Assembly: GCA_964352475.1 (NCBI GenBank)
Contig: CAYGSL010000004.1
Span: 104,125 to 168,124, forward strand
Direction of reading: 5' to 3'
From: JAUIET01 sp964352475
GTDB taxonomy: Bacteria; Pseudomonadota; Gammaproteobacteria; Pseudomonadales; JAUIET01
Length of the DNA stretch: 64,000 nt
In this document: positions 15,901-24,830 of the stretch, one piece after another
Layout of the letters: the number at the start of each line of letters is the position of its first letter
Position numbering within the stretch: position 1 is the stretch's first letter
Made by a program: the position numbers and the translations under genes
The notes under the pieces: model-generated
The model's input: only the letters and a program-made list of their open reading frames with translations
Databases searched by the model: none
What the model was told of the DNA's origin: nothing

Positions 15901-16056
15901 CTACTTGATTTTGCCTTCCTTATACATCACATGCTTGCGAACAACAGGATCGTATTTCTTGATTTCCATTTTTTCGGGCATGGTGCGCTTGTTTTTGTCC
16001 GTCGTGTAAAAATGGCCAGTGCCAGCGGACGAAATCAGTCGTATTTTTTCTCTCAT
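15901..16056 (-). CDS. rpmG: 50S ribosomal protein L33
   Basis: A 51-residue basic protein reading MREKIRLISSAGTGHFYTT, then DKNKRTMPEKMEIKKYDPVV and RKHVMYKEGKIK. This is L33 without the zinc-binding Cys pairs (the C-minus form common in gammaproteobacteria). It follows rpmB by 35 bases on the same strand, the standard pair, and is followed by a strong terminator. It is too short for many gene finders but unmistakable. Confidence 0.96.
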   Translation of the reverse strand: MREKIRLISSAGTGHFYTTDKNKRTMPEKMEIKKYDPVVRKHVMYKEGKIK

Positions 16057-16091
16057 GGTCTGTATACCTGGTTGAGTGTTAAGAGTGCAAC

Positions 16092-16328
16092 TTAAACGGC
16101 TTCGCCGCGGGCTCGCATATCGGTCAGCACTTTTTCAATTCCGTGCTTATCAATAATACGCATGCCTTTAGTGGATACACGCAGCTTAACAAAGCGTTTT
16201 TCTGACTCTACCCAAAAACGATGGGTATGAAGATTCGGCAGAAAACGGCGGCGCGTGCGATTTTTCGCATGCGATACGTTGTTACCTGTTTGCGGCTTTT
16301 TGCCGGTCACCTGGCATACTCTGGACAT
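16092..16328 (-). CDS. rpmB: 50S ribosomal protein L28
   Basis: A 78-residue basic protein: MSRVCQVTGKKPQTGNNVSH at the start, then KNRTRRRFLPNLHTHRFWV and KFVKLRVSTKGMRIIDKHG-type sequence. Standard length and order (rpmB-rpmG). Only one cysteine (C5) remains in the N-terminal motif, so this is the zinc-free form. A GGGG-containing ribosome site (AGGGG) lies just upstream of the ATG. Confidence 0.97.
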   Translation of the reverse strand: MSRVCQVTGKKPQTGNNVSHAKNRTRRRFLPNLHTHRFWVESEKRFVKLRVSTKGMRIIDKHGIEKVLTDMRARGEAV

Positions 16329-16354
16329 AATTCACCCCTAAAATCGAGCGCGAC

Positions 16355-16383
16355 ATTAAACCAGACTGCTGCCAGTAATACAA
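16355..16383 (-). promoter_or_regulatory. Possible rpmB promoter
   Basis: On the minus strand TTGTAT (16383-16378), 17 bases, then TTTAAT (16360-16355). The -10 matches five of six positions, the -35 only three. It is the best candidate in the rpmB upstream gap and would give a leader of about 20 bases. Confidence 0.3.
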
Positions 16384-16450
16384 TAGCATTTATGGCAGGT
16401 GACTCTGGCCAGAACCGGCTTATTTCACGCCTTTGCGAGGGCAGCACTGG

Positions 16451-18220
16451 CTAAGTCTGTTCAGTGGTACCTCGAATATCACCGTCACCGGCAAACATTT
16501 CTTCCAGCTCCTGAGCCGCTGTTTTAGCAAGGTCGCGCATTTTTTCTTCATTGTCGTGCAAATGCGCATGAGCGTGCAGGCGTTCCAGGTCATGCTGCCT
16601 GAATCTCTCAACCAGGTTACGAGCTTCAACATCAGGCATACCGGTACCCAGCAACACCTCGCGGGTCATATCCACGGCTGACAAAAACGTTTCTCTGCGC
16701 ACCAGATGCACCTGCTCGTCCATTAGCTGGTAGGCGTGTTTTCTGTTGCGCGCCCTGGCGTAGACCTTCAAGTTCGGAAAACTCTCCCGCACTACCTGAG
16801 CGATGCGAATCGACGCTTCCGGGTCATCCACTGCCAGTACGAATATTTTGGCCTCAGCAGCGCCCGCTGCATGCAGCAACTCCAGCCTGGTGGCATCGCC
16901 GTAGTAAATTTCATTGCCATACGCCCGAACAAAATCAACTTGGGTTTGGTCAATCTCCAGAGCCGTAAAGTGAATACCCCTGGCGCGTAGCACACGAGCG
17001 ATAATCTGCCCGAAACGGCCAAAACCTGCAATTAGCACTGGTGGTGACTCATCAGGCATGGCATCGAAGGCTTGGTCCTGATCTTCATCGCGCTGAAAGC
17101 GTTCAAGCATCCATAACAACAATGGTGTTGTCATCATGGACAGCGTCACAACCACAATAAAATGTTCAGCCACGCCCGACGGCAGCACCTGTTCCGCAAC
17201 GGCGATTCCAAAAATCACAAAAGCGAACTCACCTCCCTGGGACAAAACAATACCCAATTGACGGGCGTCTGCATTGCTCAGCCCCTGCCACTTACCCAAC
17301 GCAAACAACACGGTTGCTTTCACTCCAACCAAAACCAGTACTGCGATCAAAATGCTGGAAGGTTCATCGCCCATCAGCCCGATGTTCAATGACATACCAA
17401 CAGCAATGAAAAACAAGCCAAGCAATAAGCCTTTGAATGGCTCAATATCAGCTTCCAGCTGATGCCTGAATTCAGAATCTGCCAGCAATACTCCGGCAAT
17501 AAAAGCACCCAGCGCCATTGATAAGCCTGCGTGTTCTAACAAGGTCGCCATGCCTAGAACAATGAATAGCGCCATGGCAGTGACAACTTCCCGCACTTTA
17601 CTGTAAGCGACTACTCGCATGGCTAGGCTAAGCAACATACGACCAAACACCAACAACACAACAAGTACACCTATCGGCGGCAATAATTCTTTTGCCGTAA
17701 ACGGCGCATCACTACCACCAGACGACAACAGCGGAATCAGCGCAAGTATGGGTATTACGGCTAAATCCTGAAACAGCAGATTTCCAAATGCAGTTCGACC
17801 CATGCGGGTATTCAACTCTTTTCGCTCGGCCAGTAATTGCAGCGCAAAAGCCGTAGAAGACAAAGCCAGCACAGATGCCAACAGCGCCGCATTTTTCAGC
17901 GAGTAGCCATCCAGCATCAGTAGTGCGGCCAGAACGGCGGCACTGAGCCCCATCTGTGCGCCACCAAAACCAAAGATGGATTTGCGCAGCGCCCACAACC
18001 TGGAAGGCCGCAGTTCAAGGCCAATGATGAATAGCAGTAATACTACGCCCAGTTCGGAGAAATGCAGAATGTCGTCGACGTCAGTAATCAGGCGCACACC
18101 CCATGGGCCTATGACTACCCCGGCAGCGACGTAACCGAGAACGGCGCCCAAACCGAGTTTGCGAAACAAGGGTACGGCCAATACGGCAGCAGCGAGATAA
18201 ATGAGTGCATTACTCAGCAT
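16451..18220 (-). CDS. Kef-type K+/H+ antiporter (CPA2 family) with RCK domain
   Basis: A 589-residue membrane protein. Residues 1-380 form the CPA2 antiporter core of about twelve helices, starting MLSNALIYLAAAVLAVPLFR and including LGYVAAGVVIGPWG, GLELRPSRLW and FIAVGMSLNIGLM. Residues from about 398 form an NAD-binding RCK/TrkA-N domain (VLIAGFGRFGQIIARVL), with YGDATRLELLHAAG and ILAVDDPEASIRIA features. The acidic, charged C-terminal tail is KefB/KefC-like. KefB/C export potassium when glutathione is modified by electrophiles. No kefF/kefG ancillary gene is adjacent. It sits between radC and rpmB, which are neighbours in E. coli, so it may be an insertion into that order. Confidence 0.85.
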   Translation of the reverse strand: MLSNALIYLAAAVLAVPLFRKLGLGAVLGYVAAGVVIGPWGVRLITDVDDILHFSELGVVLLLFIIGLELRPSRLWALRKSIFGFGGAQMGLSAAVLAALLMLDGYSLKNAALLASVLALSSTAFALQLLAERKELNTRMGRTAFGNLLFQDLAVIPILALIPLLSSGGSDAPFTAKELLPPIGVLVVLLVFGRMLLSLAMRVVAYSKVREVVTAMALFIVLGMATLLEHAGLSMALGAFIAGVLLADSEFRHQLEADIEPFKGLLLGLFFIAVGMSLNIGLMGDEPSSILIAVLVLVGVKATVLFALGKWQGLSNADARQLGIVLSQGGEFAFVIFGIAVAEQVLPSGVAEHFIVVVTLSMMTTPLLLWMLERFQRDEDQDQAFDAMPDESPPVLIAGFGRFGQIIARVLRARGIHFTALEIDQTQVDFVRAYGNEIYYGDATRLELLHAAGAAEAKIFVLAVDDPEASIRIAQVVRESFPNLKVYARARNRKHAYQLMDEQVHLVRRETFLSAVDMTREVLLGTGMPDVEARNLVERFRQHDLERLHAHAHLHDNEEKMRDLAKTAAQELEEMFAGDGDIRGTTEQT

Positions 18221-18476
18221 TGCCGTCTAGACCTCAGAACCCGGCTGTGCAGTGCCAATTGCGAAAAGCAGGGACCGGAATTGCCCGAGAACACCCCGTA
18301 CAAGAAGGTTGTATTGCTTCGTGCGAAGGTCATCAAGACTGGTCATTTGCTTTACCGCATTGGAGTGAGTACCGGCAGTATACAGACAGCACCACGGCAT
18401 TTTGTTGCCAACGGAGCATCAGCATTCGCACATAGACAATTGCTATTGCGCCACTCTCACTAATTGCTGGCGCTGA
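18221..18476. other. Intergenic region between radC and the Kef gene
   Basis: No convincing coding sequence or RNA gene is seen. Both flanking genes are on the minus strand, so this should contain the promoter of the Kef-type gene. A TATACT hexamer on the minus strand (18382-18377) is the only -10-like signal noticed, without a good -35, and would leave a leader of about 150 bases. Confidence 0.3.
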
Positions 18477-19151
18477 TCACAACCACCCATTCTCAGCAAA
18501 AGACACCGAACGCCCGCTGCCAACCACCAGATGGTCCAGCACTCTCACGTCAATAAGAGCCAAGGCTTTCTGCAATCGCTCGGTAATGCGATGATCCGCC
18601 TGACTGGGCTCTGCCACGCCACTTGGGTGGTTGTGCGCGAAAATTACGGATGCAGCGTTGTAGTGCAGCACTTTTCTCACCACCTCGCGCGGATACACTG
18701 CAGCACCATCTATCGTGCCCTGAAATAATTCATCAAAAGCCAACATTCTGTTTTGCGCGTCCAGAAACAAACCGCAGAATACTTCGCTATGCCGCCCTGC
18801 CAGCTGCAGCTGAAGAAAATCGCGGGTGGCTTTTGGCGAACCCAGTACCGGGCGTTGCTGTAACTCACTACTGAGGTATCGGCGGGCCATTTCCATAATG
18901 GCCAGCAATTGCGCGGCTTTGGCCGGACCAAGGCCGGAAACACCGGTTAATTGTTTGGCGTCGTATTCAAACAGGCTGCGCAAGCCGCCGCTGTCGGCCA
19001 GAATGCTTCTGGCAACGTCTACTGCAGACTTGCCCCGGGTGCCAGTGCGCACGAATATGGCCAGTAACTCTGCGTCACTGAGTGTGCTACAACCATGATT
19101 TAACAGCTTTTCGCGCGGCCGCTCAGCCACATGCCAATCGAGAATGCTCAT
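18477..19151 (-). CDS. radC: RadC/YicR-type JAMM-domain protein
   Basis: A 224-residue protein with an N-terminal UPF0758 domain, a helix-hairpin-helix (LTGVSGLGPAKAAQL, 68-82) and a C-terminal JAB1/MPN-like metalloprotease fold with the zinc motif H173-x-H175 ... D186 in AHNHPSGVAEPSQAD. Despite its name, a role in recombinational repair is doubtful; the biochemical activity is unknown. A strong GGAGG ribosome site lies 6 bases before the ATG. Divergent from coaBC, as in E. coli and Pseudomonas. Confidence 0.95.
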   Translation of the reverse strand: MSILDWHVAERPREKLLNHGCSTLSDAELLAIFVRTGTRGKSAVDVARSILADSGGLRSLFEYDAKQLTGVSGLGPAKAAQLLAIMEMARRYLSSELQQRPVLGSPKATRDFLQLQLAGRHSEVFCGLFLDAQNRMLAFDELFQGTIDGAAVYPREVVRKVLHYNAASVIFAHNHPSGVAEPSQADHRITERLQKALALIDVRVLDHLVVGSGRSVSFAENGWL

Positions 19152-19238
19152 CAGACCTCCTTGTCTTTAAGCGCGTGATATACCTTTATTTAAGCTTGAT
19201 GTATCGTACCACTTCACTCGCGCGACTATCCTTAGGCA

Positions 19239-20438
19239 ATGTACGAATTAAGCAACAGAAATGTCTTACTTGGCGTAACCGGCGGAATTGCCGCCTATAA
19301 AGCCGCCGAACTGGTGCGGCGTTTGCAAGACCAGAACGCCATTGTTCGAGTGGTAATGACGCCGGCAGCCACTGAATTTATCACCCCACTGACCATGCAG
19401 GCATTGTCGGGCGAGCCAGTTCATCTGGATTTGCTTAACCCCGAAGCCGAAGCCGCCATGGGGCATATCGAGTTGGCTCGCTGGGCAGACGCACTACTAG
19501 TTGCGCCAGCAAGTGCCGATTTTATTGCTCGCGTAGTGCATGGCCATGCGGATGACCTGCTAAGCACCCTATACCTGGCCTGTACCGCGCCCAAGTTCAT
19601 TGCACCCGCCATGAACCAGGGCATGTGGGCGCAATCCAGTACGCAGAATAACGTTGAAGCCTTGCGCCAAAATGGCATCACGCTACTTGGGCCAGACAGT
19701 GGCTTGCAAGCCTGTGGTGACGTTGGCGCTGGACGCCTGCTGGACATTGATCAAATAGTGACCCAGGTATCGTCACACTTCAGTACCGGTGCATTGGCCG
19801 GCCTAAATGTAGTCGTTACTGCTGGCCCAACCCAGGAGGCCATAGATCCTGTACGTTTTCTAAGCAATCACAGCTCGGGGAAAATGGGCTTCGCTTTGGC
19901 CAGAGCAGCCAGCGAAGCCGGTGCGAATGTTATTCTTGTCGCCGGGCCGGTAAGCCTGGACTGCTCAGAAAACGTTCAGCGCGTAAACGTAAAAAGTGCG
20001 AAAGAAATGTTGACTGCTACACTTGAACACATGGCCGGGTGCGATATTTTTATCGCCACAGCCGCGGTTGCCGACTACACACCGTTGAATGTTGCCAACA
20101 ACAAGATCAAGAAAAATTCGACTGAGATGGAACTCAAACTGACTCGCACAGAAGATATTCTGGCGACGGTCAGCGCACTCTCACCTCGGCCGTTTTGTGT
20201 GGGCTTTGCGGCTGAAACCGACCAGTTAATCAGCTATGCGAAAGGTAAGCTGGAAAGGAAGAACCTCGATTTGATTGTTGCTAATGATGTATCGAAAACG
20301 GAGATTGGCTTTCAGAGTGACCAGAATAAGGTGACTTTAGTGAGCAAAGAGCAGGAACTTGATTTGCCGCAGATGAGCAAACTCAGTCTGGCTGCCGCGT
20401 TAGTTGAAGAAATCGGTCAACGATATAAAAACAGTTAA
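19239..20438 (+). CDS. coaBC: Bifunctional phosphopantothenoylcysteine decarboxylase/synthetase
   Basis: CoaC domain (about 1-185) makes 4'-phosphopantetheine: TGGIAAYKAAELVRRL FMN-binding start, HIELARWADALLVAPASAD with the catalytic His, the PAMNQGMW motif and ACGDVGAGRL with the catalytic Cys. CoaB domain (about 186-399) ligates cysteine to phosphopantothenate using CTP: VVVTAGPTQEAIDPVRFLSN, SSGKMGFALARAA and AAVADYTP with the NKIKK segment. Full length (399). Usually followed by dut, which is missing here. Confidence 0.97.
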   Translation: MYELSNRNVLLGVTGGIAAYKAAELVRRLQDQNAIVRVVMTPAATEFITPLTMQALSGEPVHLDLLNPEAEAAMGHIELARWADALLVAPASADFIARVVHGHADDLLSTLYLACTAPKFIAPAMNQGMWAQSSTQNNVEALRQNGITLLGPDSGLQACGDVGAGRLLDIDQIVTQVSSHFSTGALAGLNVVVTAGPTQEAIDPVRFLSNHSSGKMGFALARAASEAGANVILVAGPVSLDCSENVQRVNVKSAKEMLTATLEHMAGCDIFIATAAVADYTPLNVANNKIKKNSTEMELKLTRTEDILATVSALSPRPFCVGFAAETDQLISYAKGKLERKNLDLIVANDVSKTEIGFQSDQNKVTLVSKEQELDLPQMSKLSLAAALVEEIGQRYKNS

Positions 20439-20443
20439 CGCAG

Positions 20444-20472
20444 CTGGTTCGTACAGACGCTGTTCGAACCAG
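20444..20472. repeat. Strong stem-loop between coaBC and algC
   Basis: CTGGTTCG-T-ACAG-ACG-CTGT-T-CGAACCAG folds into two stacked perfect stems (8 and 4 pairs) around one T-T mismatch and a three-base loop. It starts 6 bases after the coaBC stop and lies 33 bases before the algC ATG. No U-tract follows on the plus strand, so a simple terminator is unlikely; an RNA-processing site, attenuator or protein-binding site are the alternatives. Confidence 0.6.
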
Positions 20473-20504
20473 ATGAACGAAGATGCAAGTGGGGCTAAAT
20501 CACA

Positions 20505-23087
20505 ATGGCAAAAGCCAAAAAAGCAGACGCAGTTAACGATACTGAATTAGCCGGTGCGCCTAACGACAGCGATAAGGCCAAGCAAGCCAAGCCTAAACGC
20601 AGTACTGCTTCTCATTCACCCGAACAACATTGGCTTCCCGCTGGCATATCATTTTTGGTGATTGCCGCCGTTGTTGGTCTGATTCTGATCATTCTGATAC
20701 CGCAACGCCAGGCAACTGACCTCAAACGTCATACTGAACTGTATGCGAGTAGTCAGGCCGTGATCGTCAAGCAAAGCATTGAGCATTTACAGAATCGACT
20801 TGAATTGATCGCCGCAACACCTGAGCTGCGAAAAAGGGTCAGCGATAAAAACACCGAAGCGATGCTAAAGATGAGCGAGCAATTGAGCAACGCTTTTCCA
20901 GAAGCAAGCAATGCCATGGTGATTCCTCTTGATGCCAAAGGCATAACCGGCTTGCGCAAGCATGGCTTGAAGCTGCGTAATAATATCGAGTCCAGCATGG
21001 TGAATCGTGCCGAAGACGGCGACAAGACTTTTCCCGAGGCGTACAAATACAAAGGTGAGACAGAATTTACCCTGGTAGCACCGATTCTCGAAGCTGATGA
21101 AATGGAAGTCAACGGGGCCATTTTATTGCGCATGCCAATGGCATTTTTGCAAAGCGCAATTAACGGCCAGATAGAAGATCGTGGGCGCACCGAATTGATA
21201 CAAGTGTTCAGTGGCAGCGAACAGGTGTTGCTAAGCAGTAACGGCACCGGTAGTAGCGAACTGGAAGCTCAGGACAAACAAATCGGAGACAGTAATTGGT
21301 GGCTGCGATTTATGCCGTCTGATGCCGTAGCCAAAGAACTGAGCATCCCTCTTTGGAGCTTACTGGCTTTGTTGAGTATTCCAGCGCTTGGCGTACCCAT
21401 CTGGCATTTTCTGTCTCTGCGAAAGCTTCGCAACCACATGGAAAGCGATTTAGACAATGTGATTAGTTATGCGCGAAGCCTTATGTCCGGTAATAAACGC
21501 ATGCCGCCGGTTTTTCCCAATACTCAGCTGAATCAACTTGCTAATTTGATCGCGAATTTCAGAACGCCTGCGGCAACTGAAGAACCCGCCTCAAGCTCTA
21601 CGAAATCAAGCGTAAATACCTCTTCTGCAAGCGCCTCAAAAAACGCCAAGGCAAAAACAAAAATGGATGCGGCAGAGACCAGCGCTTCTTCCGCCGCGGC
21701 GCCCGCCCCCAAAATTTCAATACCAGATCATATATTCCGCGCTTACGATATTCGGGGTGAAGCCGACAAATACCTGACCGACGAAGTTGTAAGCGCCATC
21801 GGTCGTGCAATTGGCAGTGAGGCCCTGGACCGCTCGCAAGATGAGATTGTAGTGGCCTGTGACGGTCGCTTATCCAGCCCGCGCATCAAGAAAGCACTAT
21901 GTGAAGGCTTGCTGGCCAGTGGTCAAAACATTATTGATATTGGTGAGCAACCAACACCCCTGCTTTATTTTGCAACCCACCACCTGGAGACAGGCGCTGG
22001 CGTAATGATTACGGGCAGTCACAACGGTGCTGAGTGCAATGGCCTCAAACTGGTACTGGAAGGTCGCCCGCTGGCGGGTGAGCACATACAGAATATTAAA
22101 CAACGAATTGATCAAGGACGTTATCACGAAGGCGAAGGAAGCTTGCAGGAAGCCAATGTTGCAGATGCCTATATTGACACCATCGCAGGCGATATAGCGG
22201 TAGCGCAAACCCTGAAAATTGTGGTTGATGCCGCCAATGGCATTGGTGGAATTATAGGCCCGCGGGTACTTGAGGAGCTGGGATGCGAAGTCATCGCATT
22301 GCATTGTGAGGTTGATGGTAATTTCCCAAATCATGACCCCGACCCAACAATTGCTAAAAACCTTAATGACCTCGCGGTGATGGTCAAGCAACATGAAGCG
22401 GATTTTGGCATAGCGTTTGACGGTGATGCCGATCGTGTGTGTGTTGTTGATTCCAACGGCGAAGCGGTCGCTCCAGACATTCTGCTGATGTTGTTTGCGC
22501 AAGATATCGTTTCGCGCAATCCTGGTGCCGACATTATCTATGACGTGAAATGCACCCGGCATTTAAGCAGCGTTATCAGTAGTTATGGCGGCAGACCTAT
22601 CATGTGGAAGTCTGGGCACTCTTGCATCAAAGAAAAAATGCTGCAAACAGGTGCATTGTTGGGTGGTGAGTTTACCGGCCATATTTGCTTTAAAGAGCGC
22701 TGGTTCGGTTTCGATGACGGAATTTACAGTGCCGCTCGATTGATTGAAATTGTTAGCACCTCCGGACTTAAACTTGAAGAACTGTTAGCGGAGTATCCGG
22801 CCAGCAAAAGCACGCCGGAAATCATAGTGGATACTGGTGAGCAGCAGAAGTTCGATATTGTTGAAGCCCTCACGGATAACGCCCAGTTTGGCAGCGGAAA
22901 AATTACCACACTGGATGGTATTCGGGTCGATTACCCAGACGGCTGGGGACTGATTCGACCATCAAATACCGTGCCAGCAATTACCCTGCGTTTTGAAGCT
23001 GATAACGATGAGGCACTGCAACGCATACAAACTGTATTTCGAGAGCAAATCGGGCTGATAAATCCCAACGTAGCCTCAGCTTTCTGA
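20505..23087 (+). CDS. algC: Phosphomannomutase/phosphoglucomutase AlgC, long membrane-anchored form
   Basis: An 860-residue protein. The C-terminal half (about 407-860) is a complete alpha-D-phosphohexomutase: phosphoserine loop TGSHNGAECNGLK with S505, metal loop DGDADR from D639, sugar loop GGEFTGHICFKERW and phosphate loop RPSNTVPAITLRFE. It interconverts mannose/glucose 1- and 6-phosphates for LPS and exopolysaccharide. The N-terminal half has a charged start, a TM helix (about 45-67), a region of about 210 residues expected outside the cytoplasm, a second TM helix (about 280-305) and a Ser/Ala/Lys-rich linker. Long AlgC forms are known in Pseudomonas relatives. The phosphoserine loop has Gly-Ala in place of the usual Pro-x. 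Confidence 0.93.
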   Translation: MAKAKKADAVNDTELAGAPNDSDKAKQAKPKRSTASHSPEQHWLPAGISFLVIAAVVGLILIILIPQRQATDLKRHTELYASSQAVIVKQSIEHLQNRLELIAATPELRKRVSDKNTEAMLKMSEQLSNAFPEASNAMVIPLDAKGITGLRKHGLKLRNNIESSMVNRAEDGDKTFPEAYKYKGETEFTLVAPILEADEMEVNGAILLRMPMAFLQSAINGQIEDRGRTELIQVFSGSEQVLLSSNGTGSSELEAQDKQIGDSNWWLRFMPSDAVAKELSIPLWSLLALLSIPALGVPIWHFLSLRKLRNHMESDLDNVISYARSLMSGNKRMPPVFPNTQLNQLANLIANFRTPAATEEPASSSTKSSVNTSSASASKNAKAKTKMDAAETSASSAAAPAPKISIPDHIFRAYDIRGEADKYLTDEVVSAIGRAIGSEALDRSQDEIVVACDGRLSSPRIKKALCEGLLASGQNIIDIGEQPTPLLYFATHHLETGAGVMITGSHNGAECNGLKLVLEGRPLAGEHIQNIKQRIDQGRYHEGEGSLQEANVADAYIDTIAGDIAVAQTLKIVVDAANGIGGIIGPRVLEELGCEVIALHCEVDGNFPNHDPDPTIAKNLNDLAVMVKQHEADFGIAFDGDADRVCVVDSNGEAVAPDILLMLFAQDIVSRNPGADIIYDVKCTRHLSSVISSYGGRPIMWKSGHSCIKEKMLQTGALLGGEFTGHICFKERWFGFDDGIYSAARLIEIVSTSGLKLEELLAEYPASKSTPEIIVDTGEQQKFDIVEALTDNAQFGSGKITTLDGIRVDYPDGWGLIRPSNTVPAITLRFEADNDEALQRIQTVFREQIGLINPNVASAF

Positions 23088-23145
23088 CAAACGCGGGAAA
23101 TCCTATTATCATGCGCAGCTACTTTCATAGTGGTGTCGCACCCAT

Positions 23146-24039
23146 ATGTCTTTGTCACAGGAAAACGCGCTCAATATAGCCAAAGTGCTGACTGAGGCTT
23201 TGCCTTACATTCAGCAATTCACTGGCAAAACACTGGTGGTTAAGTACGGCGGCAACGCCATGGTTGACGAGCAACTGCAAGCAAGCTTCGCACGAGATAT
23301 AGTGTTGATGAAGCTGGTCGGCATGAACCCGATCATTGTGCATGGTGGTGGACCTCAAATCGGCGACTTGCTCGAGCGGCTGAATATCGAATCACACTTT
23401 GTCGACGGCATGCGCGTTACCAGTAGTGAAACCATGGACGTGGTAGAAATGGTTTTGGGCGCTGCCATCAACAAGAATATCGTCAGCTTGATCCAGCAAC
23501 ACGGCGGGAAGGCCATCGGTCTGACGGGCAAAGACGGCAACCTTATTCGGGCTGAGAAGCTCAATGTGACCCGCGAAAGCGCGTCCATGCAGGCACCGGA
23601 AATAATCGACATAGGCCATGTTGGCTCAGTCGCCGAGGTAAATACCGAAGTGCTTGACCTCATGTTGAAGTCTGACTTCATACCAGTCATCGCACCCATT
23701 GGCGTTGGCGCTGACGGCCAGTCTTACAATATCAATGCCGATCTGGTTGCGGGTAAAATCGCGGAAGTGCTACAGGCCGAGAAGCTTATATTGCTTAGCA
23801 ACGTACCTGGCCTGCAGGACAAACAAGGCAACATCCTGACCGGACTGACCGCTGAACGTGTAGAAAGCCTGATTAAGGATGGCACTGTTCACGGCGGCAT
23901 GTTGCCAAAGATAGATTGTGCGCTACAAGCCATCCAGGCTGGCGTTCGCGCTGCGCATATTATCGATGGTCGCGTACCGCACGCGGCCCTGCTTGAAGTC
24001 TTTACTGACAGTGGTGTTGGCACCCTTCTTACTGCGTAA
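23146..24039 (+). CDS. argB: Acetylglutamate kinase
   Basis: Phosphorylates N-acetylglutamate in arginine synthesis; amino-acid kinase fold. Motifs in order are LVVKYGGNAMVDEQL, IVHGGGPQIGDLLERL, GLTGKDGNLI, the NINADLVAGKIAEVLQAEKLILLSNVPG ATP region and VHGGMLPKIDCALQAIQAGV. At 297 residues with the N-terminal helix ALNIAKVLTEALPYIQ, it resembles the arginine-inhibited hexameric type. The algC-argB pair is conserved in Pseudomonas. Confidence 0.96.
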   Translation: MSLSQENALNIAKVLTEALPYIQQFTGKTLVVKYGGNAMVDEQLQASFARDIVLMKLVGMNPIIVHGGGPQIGDLLERLNIESHFVDGMRVTSSETMDVVEMVLGAAINKNIVSLIQQHGGKAIGLTGKDGNLIRAEKLNVTRESASMQAPEIIDIGHVGSVAEVNTEVLDLMLKSDFIPVIAPIGVGADGQSYNINADLVAGKIAEVLQAEKLILLSNVPGLQDKQGNILTGLTAERVESLIKDGTVHGGMLPKIDCALQAIQAGVRAAHIIDGRVPHAALLEVFTDSGVGTLLTA

Positions 24040-24173
24040 TTTCTCCGCGGCTACAAGCCGCTGGCGCGTCCATCAGGCTGCCAGCCAGAATAATTTGTGC
24101 ATAATGTAACTGTGCATTGTGCGCACATAACGAAATCGATAGCATTGGCGGCTTATCACCTCAGGGTACCGCC

Positions 24174-24794
24174 ATGTTAAACAGCGCACGGAAAGAACCC
24201 AGACGCCAGCAAATATTGCAGGCTCTGGCGCTGATGCTTGAAGAAACGCCAGGCGAGCGCATCACTACCGCTGGTATTGCCCGCCGGGTGGGCATCTCGG
24301 AGGCGGCTCTTTACCGCCATTTTCCCAGCAAGGCGAAAATGTTCGAAGGGCTCATCGCATTTATAGAAGAAACCATTTTTAGCCGCGTACACAGAGTACT
24401 TGCCGAAGAAGCCGCTGCATCACGCCGCTGTGAGGCAACAATCACGCTGCTGCTGCAGTTTGCCGAGCGTAATCCTGGCATTGTGCGGCTGTTAACCGGC
24501 GATGTATTGGCAGGTGAAACGCGTACTCTAAGGCACCGGGTAAGCCAATTCTACGAGCGCATGGAAACCCAACTGAAGCAAATTTTGCGTGAAGGGGAAT
24601 TGCGTGAAGGCTTGCGTCCTATCGCACCCGTATCCATCACAGCCAATATGATTCTTGCGACGGCGGAAGGTCGAATAGCTCAGTTTGTACGCAGCGACTT
24701 CAAGCGCAGTCCGATGGAACATTGGCCTAAACAATGGGCGTTAATTCACACACAGGTATTTGCTCCAGAACAACGCCTCGCCCAACCAGCCTGA
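24174..24794 (+). CDS. slmA: Nucleoid occlusion factor SlmA
   Basis: TetR-family protein of 206 residues that, bound to DNA, blocks FtsZ assembly over the nucleoid. The HTH is ERITTAGIARRVGISEAALYRHFPSK-like, preceded by RRQQILQALALMLEE; the C-terminal half contains FAERNPGIVRLLTGDVLAGE and LRHRVSQFYERMETQLKQ, diagnostic of SlmA. The ATG with AGGG 9 bases upstream gives a family-typical length; a TTG 57 bases upstream adds unrelated residues. slmA sits near coaBC and pyrE in E. coli too. Confidence 0.93.
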   Translation: MLNSARKEPRRQQILQALALMLEETPGERITTAGIARRVGISEAALYRHFPSKAKMFEGLIAFIEETIFSRVHRVLAEEAAASRRCEATITLLLQFAERNPGIVRLLTGDVLAGETRTLRHRVSQFYERMETQLKQILREGELREGLRPIAPVSITANMILATAEGRIAQFVRSDFKRSPMEHWPKQWALIHTQVFAPEQRLAQPA

Positions 24795-24830
24795 GCGCAG
24801 CTATAGTAGCGTTTAGTATTAAAGCGATTA

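Noticed and set aside
18062..18463. A 133-codon plus-strand frame covering the Kef gene start and the gap to radC
   Set aside because: Half of it lies antisense to the conserved antiporter N terminus and the sequence looks random, so I left the gap unannotated.
21897..22562. A 221-codon open frame antisense to algC
   Set aside because: It lies wholly opposite the conserved mutase domain, has no ribosome site and gives no recognisable protein; a shadow frame.
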